Shown here piece after piece: positions 32,637-42,505 of a stretch of DNA of 63,695 bases; positions within the stretch are counted from its first letter, which is position 1, and the number at the start of each line of letters is the position of its first letter. The position numbers and the translations under genes are program-made. The notes below the pieces were generated by a model that made no database searches, was not told the DNA's origin, and saw nothing but the letters and a program-made list of their open reading frames with translations. This DNA is from Pseudomonas fluorescens. Its GTDB lineage: Bacteria > Pseudomonadota > Gammaproteobacteria > Pseudomonadales > Pseudomonadaceae. The stretch lies in assembly GCF_018614775.1 (NCBI RefSeq), contig NZ_JAGGOF010000008.1, positions 1 through 63,695 on the forward strand, read 5' to 3'.

Positions 32637-33734
32637 ATTTCCCTACTCACCGCCCTACCGCTGCTCAGCCTGCTCGAACTGTTCGGCGGCCTGCTGTTGC
32701 TGATTGCCGGTGCCGAGCTGCTGGTGCGCGCCGCGATCGGCCTGGCGGCACGGCTGCAGGTGCGGCCGCTGATCATCGGCCTGACCGTCGTCGCCATGGG
32801 CAGCAGCGCGCCGCAGATGGCCGTCAGCCTGCAAGCGACCCTGGCGCAAAACGCCGACATCGCCGTGGGCAGTGTGATCGGCAGCAGCGTCTTCAACATC
32901 CTGGTGACCCTCGGGCTGTCGGCGCTGATCATTCCGTTGCGCGTCTCACGTCAGTTGGTACGCCTGGACATCCCACTGATGATCGGCGCCAGCCTGCTGG
33001 TGTTCGTGCTGGCCTTGAACGAAGAACTGACCCGCCTCGACGGCACGTTGCTGCTGATGGCCCTGGTGGCATACTTGGGTTTGCTGCTGCGTCAATCCCG
33101 GCATTCGGCCCGCCCCCATGCGGCGGGCGTCGACAGGGCGGCTCGGATGTCCTGGCCCAGGAGCCTGGCGCTGATCGTGCTCGGCCTGGCGATGCTGATT
33201 TTCGCCGGGCACCTGCTGCTGGGAGCTGCGGTGGAAGTGGCGACGGACCTCGGGTTGTCGGAGCGCATCATCGGCCTGACCATTGTTGCCGTCAGCACGT
33301 CGTTGCCGGAGCTTGCCACGTCGCTGATCGCCGCCCTGCGGGGCGAGCGCGATATTGCGGTGGGCAACGTGATCGGCAGCAACCTGTTCAATCTGCTGGG
33401 GGTGCTGGGGGTGACCGCCCTTATCGCACCCACGCCGCTTTCGGTCTCGCCGAATGCCCTGGATTTCGACTTGCCGGTGATGCTCGGCGTGGCCGTGTTG
33501 TGCCTGCCCGTGTTCTATTCCGGCTACCGCGTTACCCGCGCCGAAGGCCTGCTGTTCCTGGGCCTGTACCTGGCCTACGGGCTGCACGTGGTGTCGTTCA
33601 CCACCGGCATGCCCTTGGCCGGTCTACTGGAACGACTGATGCTGTTCTACGTGCTGCCGGCCCTGCTCGCGTTTTTGTTGTTCACCTCCGTGCGCGCCTG
33701 GCGCCGCCAACACCACAAGAGGGATTTGCCATGA
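32637..33734 (+). CDS. YrbG-type calcium/sodium antiporter, probable ATT start
   Basis: About 365 aa from the proposed ATT, or 345 aa from the TTG at 32697. It is a polytopic CaCA-family exchanger with two homologous halves, each carrying an alpha-repeat: VVAMGSSAPQMAVSLQA (about 57-73) and VAVSTSLPELATSLIAALRG, with GSVIGSSVFNILVTLG and GNVIGSNLFNLLGVLG. The ATT at 32637 has GGAG at 7-nt spacing. Starting at the TTG would cut the first membrane helix, and no ATG or GTG lies between the upstream stop at 32622 and 32697. It is 15 nt after the lipoprotein gene and its stop overlaps the next ATG (ATGA). Confidence 0.85.
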   Translation: MSLLTALPLLSLLELFGGLLLLIAGAELLVRAAIGLAARLQVRPLIIGLTVVAMGSSAPQMAVSLQATLAQNADIAVGSVIGSSVFNILVTLGLSALIIPLRVSRQLVRLDIPLMIGASLLVFVLALNEELTRLDGTLLLMALVAYLGLLLRQSRHSARPHAAGVDRAARMSWPRSLALIVLGLAMLIFAGHLLLGAAVEVATDLGLSERIIGLTIVAVSTSLPELATSLIAALRGERDIAVGNVIGSNLFNLLGVLGVTALIAPTPLSVSPNALDFDLPVMLGVAVLCLPVFYSGYRVTRAEGLLFLGLYLAYGLHVVSFTTGMPLAGLLERLMLFYVLPALLAFLLFTSVRAWRRQHHKRDLP

Positions 33735-34105
33735 CCGACACTCCGAAGACTGGCCTCGACATGCGTCGCCAGGTCATGGGCGATGCATTCGTCGACCGCG
33801 CCCTGGGCAATGCCACCGATTTCACCCAGCCCTTGCAGGACTTCGTCAACGACCATGCCTGGGGCAGCGTCTGGAGCCGCGAAGGCCTGCCGCTGAAGAC
33901 CCGCAGCCTGATCACCCTCGCCGCCCTCACCGCCCTCAAATGCCCGCAGGAACTGAAGGGCCACGTGCGCGGGGCGCTGAACAACGGTTGCACGGTGGAG
34001 GAGATTCGTGAGGCGCTGCTGCATTGCGCGGTGTATGCCGGGGTGCCGGCGGCGATCGATGCGTTTCGGGCGGCGCAGGAAGTGATCGAGGCGTACGAGC
34101 CTTAG
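33731..34105 (+). CDS. Carboxymuconolactone decarboxylase-family protein (PcaC-like)
   Basis: A 124-aa CMD-domain protein (MTDTPKTGLDMRRQVMGDAFVDRAL...). It resembles 4-carboxymuconolactone decarboxylase in size and in the blocks WGSVWSREGLPLKTRSLITLAALTAL and LKGHVRGALNNGCTVEEIREALLHCAVYAGVPAA. Family members are decarboxylases or peroxidase-like; no other protocatechuate-pathway gene is nearby, so the substrate is open. A 4-nt overlap with the antiporter suggests co-translation. Confidence 0.85.
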   Translation: MTDTPKTGLDMRRQVMGDAFVDRALGNATDFTQPLQDFVNDHAWGSVWSREGLPLKTRSLITLAALTALKCPQELKGHVRGALNNGCTVEEIREALLHCAVYAGVPAAIDAFRAAQEVIEAYEP

Positions 34106-34163
34106 GCATAGACGGGAATCGACCACAGGCGTGAACGTGTCACGCCTATCCGGACCTATCGGG

Positions 34164-35123
34164 TCAGTGCCAGATTCGAACACTTTCGGCTTGGAAAAAC
34201 TCGACCTTGTGAGCGCCCAGATAAGCCTGGGTCCGCCCCTTCATTAAAGTATTTTCTTCGCTGCACTCATCACCATAGACACTCACAAAAACCCGATACA
34301 CCCGGCTCCATTTTATTTGATCGAAAATATGCCTGTCGTTGGCGTCGAACGAATGTCCGTAAATGAATAGCACGCCTTCTAAGCCGCCCAGCCGATCAAA
34401 ACAATAGCTGAGGTAGGGGTTATGCTGGATCCTGACGCGTTTGCGTTCATGGGAAGGTTCTGAAACAAAAGTAGGGAACCTCTTGTTTTCCATGTTCCAC
34501 TTCACTTGCTCGATGATAGACTCGCCTTGCTCGTTAAAAGCGTGTTTCTTGACGCCGGCCTGCGTGTCATAGATATGCAGGCCACCATGAAGAAAATGCA
34601 CGTTCTGCGTAGGGGGCCCTTCCCATATCCGGCCGGATCGAAAACCATCATCTGTCTCATAATCGGGTTCGAGACGATCCTTGTTCCTGGCCCAATAGAA
34701 CAGCAGGTCGTAATTCAGGGTAAACACCTCATCGAATGGCTTGAGAAACTTCCTGACCGATACGTACTGCGAATCGGTGACTTCATGGGGCAACTCGGGA
34801 TGAGTTTGGGAGATAACTTCGATCAAGGCAGTCTTTATGATTTCCTGATCCCTTTGGACTTCATGTATAAGCCTGGGATCGGCATTATAGATCTTGAGGA
34901 TATCCTCAGTCGCAATCAGTTTTTTCATGACCTTTTCGAAGTCAAAGGTTCTGAAATTATCGAAAATGCGCCGGATAACCTCAGTCCGCTCCCCAAAATC
35001 AGCGCTTGAAAAGAGGCTTTTATAGCTGAATATATTTTTGTTCCAAGCCTAAGAAAATCCATTGGCCAAGAGAATGGATCGGCTGTCGTCGCCGATTGAC
35101 GAAAAAGCTTCTTCGAAAGTCAT
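34164..35123 (-). pseudogene. DUF4917/SIR2-like gene with in-frame amber codon
   Basis: The reading frame from ATG 35123 runs 320 codons to 34164 and is interrupted only by TAG at 35051-35049. The first part reads MTFEEAFSSIGDDSRSILLANGFS; after the TAG the same frame resumes AWNKNIFSYKSLFSSADFGERTEVIRRIF and leads into MKKLIATEDILKIY. SIR2-like fold motifs are visible: LLANGFS at the N-terminus, FTLNYDLLFY (compare the TTNYD motif), VHFLHGGLHIYD (catalytic-type His) and a late VLFIYGHSFDANDRHIF. The gene is more AT-rich than its neighbours, which suggests acquisition. An alternative is translation of only the 254-aa C-terminal piece from 34928. Function is unknown; SIR2-like folds are often NAD-hydrolysing defence effectors. 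Confidence 0.72.
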
Positions 35124-35374
35124 CACGTCTACGGATCCTTGTGGCGGTGCGGTCAAGTCCTGCCACAACAATACCAATATGCCATCACTCAGACCAACCT
35201 TTCCTCTGCGAGCCACTCTGCAGGAACTAAATCCGCTTGAGCACGGGAGGAGCACCTGCATGAGACAACGACATATCCGGACAACATCGGGGCATCAATC
35301 GAACGTGCCTATCGAAGTGTCGTGGGCCAAACTGGCGGCCCCGTTCATGGACGCTTATCCACAAGGAGCCCCTC
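35124..35374. other. Spacer between the SIR2-like and PqaA-family genes
   Basis: 251 nt with no convincing gene. It contains GGGAGGAG 7 nt before an ATG at 35260 whose frame runs 79 codons into the next gene in another frame; the product is unlike any family and could at most be a leader peptide. No clear promoter was seen. Confidence 0.3.
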
Positions 35375-36865
35375 ATGCGGAAATTCCCGCTACGCCTCGT
35401 ATCGGCCATCGTCATGGCGCTTGCCTCGCTTGCCTCGCTTGCCTGCGCTGCTGCCGCGCAGCCTTTTCAGCACTGCCCCGGAGCAGAATCCGCTGATTTC
35501 AGCGAGGTGCTGGCGTGTTACAAGAAAAAACAGGACAGCTACCCGCTCAATTACCATCATGTCGAAACCCAGCAGTTGCCCGGCCTGGAGAAACGCAGCT
35601 TTCGCCTGGACTCGCAGGACTGGTCCCCCCGCGAGCTGGTCAGCCCCGCACGTTGGCGGCACACGGTAGATATCTACATTCCCGGCGACGCGATCAAGCA
35701 CCGCGCACTCCTGGTGACCAACAACGGCATCAGCATCCCCGCTCCAGGCAAGCCATCCGCTCCCGCGACGGACTTCACGGAAGCGACGCTGCAGGAAATC
35801 GCCCGCGAAAGTCGCACCATCGTGATTTCGGTCAGCGACGTGCCCAACCAATACCTAACCTACTCCGATGACCAGGTTCCTCGCCGCGAGGACTCCAGCG
35901 TGGCCCACAGCTGGCAACTTTTTCTCAAGGCGCCGGAATCCAATCCGTTCATGACCCTGCATTTGCCCATGGCGGCTACGGTGGTCAAGGCCATGGACCT
36001 GGCCCAGGCGGAACTGAAGGATTGGCAAATCGACACGTTTGTCGCCACCGGCACCTCGAAGCGTGCCTGGGCGGTATGGTTGGCCGCGATCGTCGACCCG
36101 CGGGTCAACGCCATCGTCCCGTTCGTGATAGACATACTGAACATGGACCATGTCCTTGAACACACCTGGCGCACCTACGGCAAACAGTGGCCAATGGCGT
36201 TTCGTGACTATCACGAGCAAGGCATTACCCGGCAACGACACACCTCCGCCTTTGCCCAACTGCGGCAAATCGAAGACCCGCTGGCCTATCTGGACAGTGC
36301 GTATGCCGAGCGCCTGTCGATCGACAAATACATCGTCAATGCCAGCGGCGACGACTTCTTCGTCCCGGATAACGCACGTTTCTATCTCGAAAGGCTGCCC
36401 GCGCCGACCGCCCTTCGCGTGGCTCCAAATAGCAGCCACTACGGCATTTCGGCATTTACCGAACAGACCTTGATCACCGCGCTGGGGCGCTGGCAGAGCG
36501 ACCGGCCTTTGCCCGTCGTGCGCATCGAACAGCTTACGGTGGCGCAAAAACCGATGCTTGATGTGAAGTTTTCCGAGGCGCCGTCAACGGTCATCCAATG
36601 GACCGCACATAATCCGCTAGCCCGCGACTTCCGCCATTCTTGCGGCATCCGCTACGTATCGAAACCATTGCAGCCCGGTGGTGAACCGCTACACCTGCAA
36701 GTACCGCTTGCCACACCAGACAGCGGTTGGAGCGCCACGTTTGTCGAAGCAACATTTGCCGATGGATTCGTCTCGACCACGCCCGTCTTCATTACGCCGG
36801 ACAGCTACCCTACGGTTGCTCCACCCGTGATCGAGCCCGCCTGCAAGACGTTGGCTGACCACTGA
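35375..36865 (+). CDS. PqaA-family (PhoPQ-activated pathogenicity-related) secreted protein
   Basis: A 496-aa protein with a signal peptide (MRKFPLRLVSAIVMALASLASLACAAAAQ) followed by a PhoPQ_related (PqaA) domain with an alpha/beta-hydrolase-like core. The nucleophile-elbow-like FVATGTSKRAWAVWLAAI (about 226-243), DPRVNAIVPFVIDILNM, NASGDDFFVPDNARFY (putative acid) and a late NSSHYGISAF (putative His) are visible. Residue A replaces the Gly usual after GxSKR. The signal-peptide region holds three copies of a 9-nt tandem repeat (GCTTGCCTC-type). AAGGAG precedes the ATG. The biochemical role of the family is not settled. Confidence 0.82.
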   Translation: MRKFPLRLVSAIVMALASLASLACAAAAQPFQHCPGAESADFSEVLACYKKKQDSYPLNYHHVETQQLPGLEKRSFRLDSQDWSPRELVSPARWRHTVDIYIPGDAIKHRALLVTNNGISIPAPGKPSAPATDFTEATLQEIARESRTIVISVSDVPNQYLTYSDDQVPRREDSSVAHSWQLFLKAPESNPFMTLHLPMAATVVKAMDLAQAELKDWQIDTFVATGTSKRAWAVWLAAIVDPRVNAIVPFVIDILNMDHVLEHTWRTYGKQWPMAFRDYHEQGITRQRHTSAFAQLRQIEDPLAYLDSAYAERLSIDKYIVNASGDDFFVPDNARFYLERLPAPTALRVAPNSSHYGISAFTEQTLITALGRWQSDRPLPVVRIEQLTVAQKPMLDVKFSEAPSTVIQWTAHNPLARDFRHSCGIRYVSKPLQPGGEPLHLQVPLATPDSGWSATFVEATFADGFVSTTPVFITPDSYPTVAPPVIEPACKTLADH

Positions 36866-36877
36866 ACAGGCGAGGGT

Positions 36878-37819
36878 CTAGATCCACCCACCCCACTGCA
36901 ACACAAAAATCCCCACGTTGGTGGTGATCGCCGCCATCAACGTGGTGATGACGATGATCGCCGCCGCCAGTTCATGGTTGCCATCGGCCGCGCGGGCCAT
37001 CACAAAGCTGGCGGCGGCGGTGGGGCTACCGAAGTACAGGAACAGGATCCCCAGTTCCGCGCCGCGAAAGCCCCAGAGCCAGGCGCCCAGGGTGGCCAGC
37101 GCCGGCAGGCCGACCATCTTCACCAGGCTCGAACTCATGGCCATCTTGCCGCTCTTGCGCAGCGCCGCCAGCGACAGCGTGCCGCCGATGCAGATCAGCG
37201 CCAGGGGCAAGGTCATCTGCGCCAGGTACTTGCCGGACGTCTCGAACCAGTTCGGCAGGCCGATCTGCCAATAGGCGAACGGCGCGGAGACGATCACGCT
37301 GATGATCAGCGGGTTGCTGAACACGCTTTTGCAGATGCTCCACGGGTCCGACTTGATCACCGGGCTGTACACCGCCAGCACGATGGTCGACAAGGTGTTG
37401 TAGAACAGGATCACCAGCGCCGCGAGGATCGCCCCCAGGGAAATCCCGTAGTCGCCGTACATGCTCGCCGCCAGGGCCAGGCCGATGACCCCGTTGTTGC
37501 CGCGAAATGCACCTTGGGTGTAGATGCCGCGATCTTCGCGCGGGCAACGCCAGATCGCCCAGCCCCAGGCCATGGCGAAACTCACCAGGGTGGCAATGGC
37601 GAAATAGATCAGCAGGTCGGGCTGCAACGCCGCGTGCAGGTCGGCATGGAGGATGCCGAGGAACAACAGCGCCGGCATGGTGACGTTGAACACCAGGGAC
37701 GAGGCAATGTGGATGAAGTTGTCGTTGATCCAGTCGATGCGCTTGAGCAACACCCCCAGAAACAGCATGGCAAACACCGGCGCGGTGATGTTCAGGGTTT
37801 CGAGGAAAATTGCCAGCAT
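36878..37819 (-). CDS. AEC-family transporter
   Basis: A 313-aa auxin-efflux-carrier-family permease with about ten hydrophobic helices, starting MLAIFLETLNITAPVFAMLFLGVLLKRIDWIND. Family hallmarks include the early FNVTMPALLFLGIL segment, GAFRGNNGVIGLALA and a broken-helix PLALICIGGTLSL. AEC carriers export or import carboxylates such as malate; the substrate here is unknown. It converges with the PqaA-family gene (12-nt gap) and lies downstream of garD, with a palindromic repeat between. Confidence 0.85.
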   Translation of the reverse strand: MLAIFLETLNITAPVFAMLFLGVLLKRIDWINDNFIHIASSLVFNVTMPALLFLGILHADLHAALQPDLLIYFAIATLVSFAMAWGWAIWRCPREDRGIYTQGAFRGNNGVIGLALAASMYGDYGISLGAILAALVILFYNTLSTIVLAVYSPVIKSDPWSICKSVFSNPLIISVIVSAPFAYWQIGLPNWFETSGKYLAQMTLPLALICIGGTLSLAALRKSGKMAMSSSLVKMVGLPALATLGAWLWGFRGAELGILFLYFGSPTAAASFVMARAADGNHELAAAIIVITTLMAAITTNVGIFVLQWGGWI

Positions 37820-37876
37820 GCCGGGAACCTTGAGAGGGGTGTCGTTAGGTGGCTAATGATAAGCCACTTTCCCACT

Positions 37877-37984
37877 GATCGTTCCCACGCTCTGCGTGGA
37901 AATGCCTCAACGGACGCTCCGCGTTCGGCTCTCGGGACGCAGAGCGTCCCTGGCTGCATTCCCACGCAGAGCGTGGGAACGATC
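37877..37984. repeat. Family-2 palindromic repeat
   Basis: The same composite as at 32124-32230 (GATCGTTCCCACGCTCTGCG ... its inverse), about 108 nt, lying between garD and the AEC gene. Confidence 0.8.
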
Positions 37985-37996
37985 GACAGCGTTGGA

Positions 37997-39550
37997 TCAG
38001 GTAATCGGCGCTGGGTTGAACAGGGTGATGTCGTTGTAGATCCTGTGCTGCTCGGCCCAGGTCTGTTTCTTGCCGCTGGCCACGTCCAGATAGTAGTGGA
38101 ACAGCTCCCAGCCCAACTCCTCGATCGAGGCACGGCCGGTAGCAATACGACCGGCGTCGATGTCAATCAGGTCTGGCCAGCGCTGGGCCAGTTCGGTGCG
38201 GGTCGAGACCTTTACCACTGGCGCCATCGCCAAGCCGTACGGCGTGCCACGGCCGGTGGTGAACACGTGCAGGTTCATCCCCGCCGCCAGTTGCAGCGTA
38301 CCGCAGACAAAATCGCTGGCCGGCGTGGCGCAGAAGATCAGGCCCTTTTGCTTGAACCGCTCGCCCGGGCCGAGCACGCCGTTGATCGCGCTGCTGCCGG
38401 ACTTGACGATCGAGCCCAGGGATTTTTCGACGATGTTCGACAGCCCGCCCTTCTTGTTGCCCGGCGTGGTGTTGGCACTGCGGTCCGCCTCGCCCTTGGC
38501 CAGATAACGGTCGTACCAGTCCATCTCGCGCACCAGTTCCTCGGCGACTTCCCGGGTTTGTGCCCGAGAGGTCAGCAGGTAGATCGCATCGCGCACTTCG
38601 GTGACTTCGGAAAACATCACCGTCGCCCCGGCGCGCAACAACAGGTCCGAGGCATAGCCCAGGGCCGGGTTGGCGGTGATGCCGGAAAACGCATCGCTGC
38701 CGCCGCACTGCATGCCCAGGATCAACTCCGACGCCGGCACGGTTTCGCGGCGGCGCTGGTCGAGTTTCTTCAGGCGGGTTTCGGCCAGCGCCATGATCTG
38801 CTCGATCATTTCGCTGAAGCCGTGGCTGGAGTCCTGCAAGCGATACAACCACGGCTCGCTGAGGTCCACCGAGCTGTCGTTATCGTGCATCACCTGTCCG
38901 GCCTGCAATTTCTCGCAGCCCAGACTGATCACCAGCGCCTCGCCACCCAGGTTCGGATTGCGCGCCAGGTTGCGCACGGTACGGATCGGGATGTACGCGT
39001 CGGTGGCGGTGATCGCCACGCCGCAGCCGTAGCTGTGGGTCAGCGCCACCACGTCGTCGACGTTCGGGTACTTGGGCAGCAGCTCGTCCTTGATGCGCTT
39101 GACCGCATGGTCGAGCACCCCGGTCACGCACTGCACGGTGGTGGTGATGCCGAGGATATTGCGCGTGCCGACGGTACCGTCGGCGTTGCGGTAACCCTCG
39201 AAGGTATAGCCTTCCAGCGGCGCATCGGCCACGGGCACGTCGGTGGACAGCGGCAGGCTGTCCAGCGGCGGCGCGGTGGGCATGCGCAACTGGTCTTCCT
39301 TGACCCAGCTGCCACGGGGAATCGGTTGCAGCGCATAGCCGATGACCTGGCCGTAGCGAATCACTTCGCCTCCCTCGGGGACGTCCACCAGGGTGACCTT
39401 GTGGCTCTGCGGTACGAAGTCCACGGTGACCAGGCCGTCCGGGAACTCGGTCCCGGCCGGTACGCCCTGGTCATTGACGACGATCACCACGTTGTCCCGC
39501 TCATGCAGTCGGATGTAACGCGGCGAATCGGCATGTTCAATCAGTTGCAT
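37997..39550 (-). CDS. garD: Galactarate dehydratase GarD
   Basis: A 517-aa UxaA/GarD-family dehydratase converting galactarate to 5-dehydro-4-deoxy-D-glucarate. An N-terminal SAF-like domain (about 1-100, [21 protein letters not shown]...) precedes the catalytic part with [27 protein letters not shown], and [21 protein letters not shown]. Length agrees with GarD and not altronate dehydratase UxaA, the main alternative. MQLIEHA was chosen as start; the longer frame extends into the permease gene. It is last in the hexarate operon, 13 nt after the permease. Confidence 0.88.
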   Translation of the reverse strand: MQLIEHADSPRYIRLHERDNVVIVVNDQGVPAGTEFPDGLVTVDFVPQSHKVTLVDVPEGGEVIRYGQVIGYALQPIPRGSWVKEDQLRMPTAPPLDSLPLSTDVPVADAPLEGYTFEGYRNADGTVGTRNILGITTTVQCVTGVLDHAVKRIKDELLPKYPNVDDVVALTHSYGCGVAITATDAYIPIRTVRNLARNPNLGGEALVISLGCEKLQAGQVMHDNDSSVDLSEPWLYRLQDSSHGFSEMIEQIMALAETRLKKLDQRRRETVPASELILGMQCGGSDAFSGITANPALGYASDLLLRAGATVMFSEVTEVRDAIYLLTSRAQTREVAEELVREMDWYDRYLAKGEADRSANTTPGNKKGGLSNIVEKSLGSIVKSGSSAINGVLGPGERFKQKGLIFCATPASDFVCGTLQLAAGMNLHVFTTGRGTPYGLAMAPVVKVSTRTELAQRWPDLIDIDAGRIATGRASIEELGWELFHYYLDVASGKKQTWAEQHRIYNDITLFNPAPIT

Positions 39551-39563
39551 TGACGCCGCTCCT

Positions 39564-40928
39564 TCAGGATTTAGCTTCAGACAGGCTGGAGATGTCGGCA
39601 TCCTTGGCCGTGGGCTCCTTGAGCACGACACGCTTGATCGGCCCAACGATGACCAGGTAGCTGAACACTGCCACCAACGCGTTGCAACCGACAAACACCA
39701 ACGCCCACTTGAACGAACCGGTAGCACTGATGATGTAGCCGATGACGATTGGCGTGGTGATCGAGGCCAGGTTGCCGAAGGTATTGAACAGCCCGCCACT
39801 CAAACCGGCGATCTGTTTCGGCGAGGTGTCGGACACCACGGCCCAGCCCAGTGCGCCCACGCCTTTGCCGAAGAATGCCAGGGCCATGAAGCCCACCACC
39901 ATCCATTCGATCTCCACGTAGTTGCAGGCCACGATGCTGCTGGACACCAGCAGGCCGGCGATGATCGGCGCCTTGCGGGCGAAGGTCAGCGAGTGGCCCT
40001 TGCGCAGCAGGTAGTCGGAAATCACCCCACCGAGCACTCCCCCGATGAAACCGCAGATCGCCGGCAAGGACGCAATGAAGCCGGCCTTGAGGATGGTCAT
40101 GCCGCGCTCCTGCACCAGGTACACCGGGAACCAGGTCAGGAAGAAGTAGGTAATGCCGTTGATGCAGTATTGACCCAGGTACACGCCGAGCATCATGCGG
40201 TTGGTCAGCAGTTGGCGGATGTAGTCCCATTTCGGACCGTCGCCTTTGGCTGTCTTGCCCTTGTCCTGGTCCATGTCGACCATCGCGCCGTTGGCAGCGA
40301 TGTGGTTGAACTCGGCTTCGTTGATCATCGGGTGCTGGCGCGGGCTGTGGATCACTTTGAGCCAGATCAGCGAGAACACGATGCCGATCACGCCCATCAC
40401 GATGAACACGTGCTGCCAGCCGAAGCGGTAGACGATCCAGCCCATCAGCGGTGCGAACAACACGGTGGCAAAATATTGCGCCGAGTTGAAGATCGCCGAG
40501 GCGGTGCCGCGTTCTGCAGTGGGGAACCAGGCGGCGACGATGCGTGCATTGCCCGGGAAGGACGGCGCTTCGGCCAGCCCCACCATGAAGCGCAGCATGA
40601 ACAGCGCAACCACGGCCGTGGACATGCCGAATTCACCGACATAGCCTTGCAGCACGGTGAACAGCGACCAGGTGAAAATGCTCAAGGCATAGATTTTTTT
40701 CGACCCGAACCGGTCGAGCAGCCAGCCGCCCGGAATCTGTCCGGCCACGTAGGCCCAGCCGAACGCGGAGAAAATGTAGCCGAGGGTCACGGCATCGATG
40801 CCGAGGTCTTTTTGCAGGCTCGAGCCTGCGATTGCGATGGTGGCACGGTCGGCATAGTTGATCGTGGTCACCAGGAACAGCATGAGCAGGATCAAATAGC
40901 GGACGTGTGTCGGCTTGGTCGCTTGCAT
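39564..40928 (-). CDS. gudP: MFS hexarate (glucarate/galactarate) permease, GudP type
   Basis: A 454-aa anion:cation symporter-family MFS protein ([35 protein letters not shown]...). About 12 membrane helices are visible, with the family motif [12 protein letters not shown] in helix 1, the [29 protein letters not shown] block, and a central loop rich in charged residues (about 210-235). The neighbours on both sides belong to galactarate/glucarate breakdown, which supports a hexarate substrate. Confidence 0.87.
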   Translation of the reverse strand: MQATKPTHVRYLILLMLFLVTTINYADRATIAIAGSSLQKDLGIDAVTLGYIFSAFGWAYVAGQIPGGWLLDRFGSKKIYALSIFTWSLFTVLQGYVGEFGMSTAVVALFMLRFMVGLAEAPSFPGNARIVAAWFPTAERGTASAIFNSAQYFATVLFAPLMGWIVYRFGWQHVFIVMGVIGIVFSLIWLKVIHSPRQHPMINEAEFNHIAANGAMVDMDQDKGKTAKGDGPKWDYIRQLLTNRMMLGVYLGQYCINGITYFFLTWFPVYLVQERGMTILKAGFIASLPAICGFIGGVLGGVISDYLLRKGHSLTFARKAPIIAGLLVSSSIVACNYVEIEWMVVGFMALAFFGKGVGALGWAVVSDTSPKQIAGLSGGLFNTFGNLASITTPIVIGYIISATGSFKWALVFVGCNALVAVFSYLVIVGPIKRVVLKEPTAKDADISSLSEAKS

Positions 40929-40976
40929 GTAGAAGTACTCCCACTATTTATTTTTATGCGGGTCAGCAGATTGTGC

Positions 40977-41002
40977 GACCGGGCTGGTTAGCCAGCCCGG
41001 TC
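40977..41002 (-). other. Intercistronic hairpin after the dehydrogenase gene
   Basis: A perfect 11-bp stem GACCGGGCTGG/CCAGCCCGGTC with a 4-nt loop begins 10 nt past the dehydrogenase stop. No U-tract follows; it is a likely mRNA-stability or attenuation element within the hexarate operon. Confidence 0.55.
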
Positions 41003-41012
41003 GGTGTTGCAG

Positions 41013-42458
41013 TTAAGAGCCGATGTAAGAGGTCTTCACCACGGTGTAGAACTCTTGCGCGTAGCGACCTTGCTCGCGCGAACCATAGGACGAGCCTTTG
41101 CGCCCGCCGAACGGCACGTGGTAATCCACGCCGGCGGTTGGCAGGTTGACCATCACCATGCCCGCCTGGGAATGGCGCTTGAAGTGGTTGGCGTACTTCA
41201 GCGATGTGGTGGCAATACCGGCGGACAGACCGAACTCGGTGTCGTTGGCCATCGCCAGCGCCGCCTCGTAGTCGGCCACGCGCACGACGTTGGCGACCGG
41301 GCCAAAGATCTCTTCGCGGCTGATGCGCATCGACGCTTCGCTGTCGGCGAACAGAGTCGGTGCCAGGAAGTAACCTTCGGTGTCGCACGTCACCAGTCCA
41401 CCACCGCTGACCAGCCGCGCACCTTCGCTCTGGCCGATGTCGATGTACTTCATGTCCTGGTTGAGCTGCGCTTCGGAAACCACCGGACCGATGTCGGTAC
41501 CGGCTTTCAGCGCATGGCCGACCTTGATCGATTTCATGCGTTCAGCCATGGCTTCGACGAACTTGTCGTGGATGCCGGCGGTGACGATCAGGCGGCTGGA
41601 GGCCGTGCAACGTTGGCCGGTGGAGTAGAACGCGCTCTGCACCGCCAGTTCGACCGCCTGCTTGAGGTCGGCGTCGTCGAGGATGATCTGCGGGTTCTTG
41701 CCACCCATTTCCAACTGCACCTTGGCCTGGCGCGACACGCAGTTGACGGCGATCTGCCGGCCCACGCCCACGGAGCCGGTGAAGCTGATGCCGTCGACTT
41801 TCGGGCTGTTGACCAGTACTTCGCCGACGACGCGGCCGCTGCCCATCACCAGGTTGAACGCACCGGCCGGGAAACCGGCGCGGGAAATGATTTCCGCCAG
41901 GGCCCAGGCACAACCCGGCACCAGCTCGGCGGGTTTGATCACCACGCAGTTGCCGTAGGCCAGGGCCGGGGCGATTTTCCACGCGGGGATGGCGATCGGG
42001 AAGTTCCACGGGGTGATCAGACCGACCACGCCCAAGGCTTCGCGGGTCACTTCAACGTTGACGCCCGGGCGTACCGACGGCACATAGTCACCGGACAGGC
42101 GCAGGCATTCACCGGCGAAGAATTTGAAAATGTTGCCGGCGCGGGTCACTTCGCCAATGGCTTCGGGCAGGGTCTTGCCCTCTTCCCGGGCCAGCAGTTG
42201 GCCAAGCTCTTCACGGCGGACGAGAATCTCGCTGCCGACTTTGTCCAGCGCATCGTGACGCGCCTGGATGCCCGAGGTCGACCAGGCCGGAAAGGCGGCG
42301 CGGGCGGCTTCGATGGCGGCATTGACCTGTGCTGCGTCAGCCTTGGCGTATTCACCGATGACATCGGACAGGTCAGACGGGTTGATGTTGGTGCAATAGT
42401 CGGCACCGGCCACCCACTGACCGTTGATGTAGTTATCGAAACGCTTTGCATCTGCCAC
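41013..42458 (-). CDS. Alpha-ketoglutaric semialdehyde dehydrogenase
   Basis: A 481-aa NAD(P)-dependent aldehyde dehydrogenase, predicted to oxidise 2,5-dioxovalerate to 2-oxoglutarate, the last step of hexarate breakdown. ALDH motifs include PWNFPIAIPAWKIAPALAYGN, LEMGGKNPQIILDDAD (glutamate base E in the first segment) and the catalytic Cys in YSTGQRCTASSRL. Start is GTG at 42458 (MADAKRFDNYINGQW), preceded by AGGAG at 7-nt spacing; the longer frame reads back into a palindromic repeat. It follows kdgD. Confidence 0.9.
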   Translation of the reverse strand: MADAKRFDNYINGQWVAGADYCTNINPSDLSDVIGEYAKADAAQVNAAIEAARAAFPAWSTSGIQARHDALDKVGSEILVRREELGQLLAREEGKTLPEAIGEVTRAGNIFKFFAGECLRLSGDYVPSVRPGVNVEVTREALGVVGLITPWNFPIAIPAWKIAPALAYGNCVVIKPAELVPGCAWALAEIISRAGFPAGAFNLVMGSGRVVGEVLVNSPKVDGISFTGSVGVGRQIAVNCVSRQAKVQLEMGGKNPQIILDDADLKQAVELAVQSAFYSTGQRCTASSRLIVTAGIHDKFVEAMAERMKSIKVGHALKAGTDIGPVVSEAQLNQDMKYIDIGQSEGARLVSGGGLVTCDTEGYFLAPTLFADSEASMRISREEIFGPVANVVRVADYEAALAMANDTEFGLSAGIATTSLKYANHFKRHSQAGMVMVNLPTAGVDYHVPFGGRKGSSYGSREQGRYAQEFYTVVKTSYIGS

Positions 42459-42505
42459 TGAGCTACTCCTCACAAAAAGCCTGTCTGGTTCCGATCGTTG
42501 GTTCC

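Noticed and set aside
35260..35496. 79-codon plus-strand frame with GGGAGGAG before ATG
   Set aside because: More than half overlaps the PqaA-family gene in another frame, and the product resembles no protein; kept only as a possible leader.
36974..39553. 859-codon plus-strand frame
   Set aside because: Antisense to the AEC transporter gene and garD; no domain recognisable.
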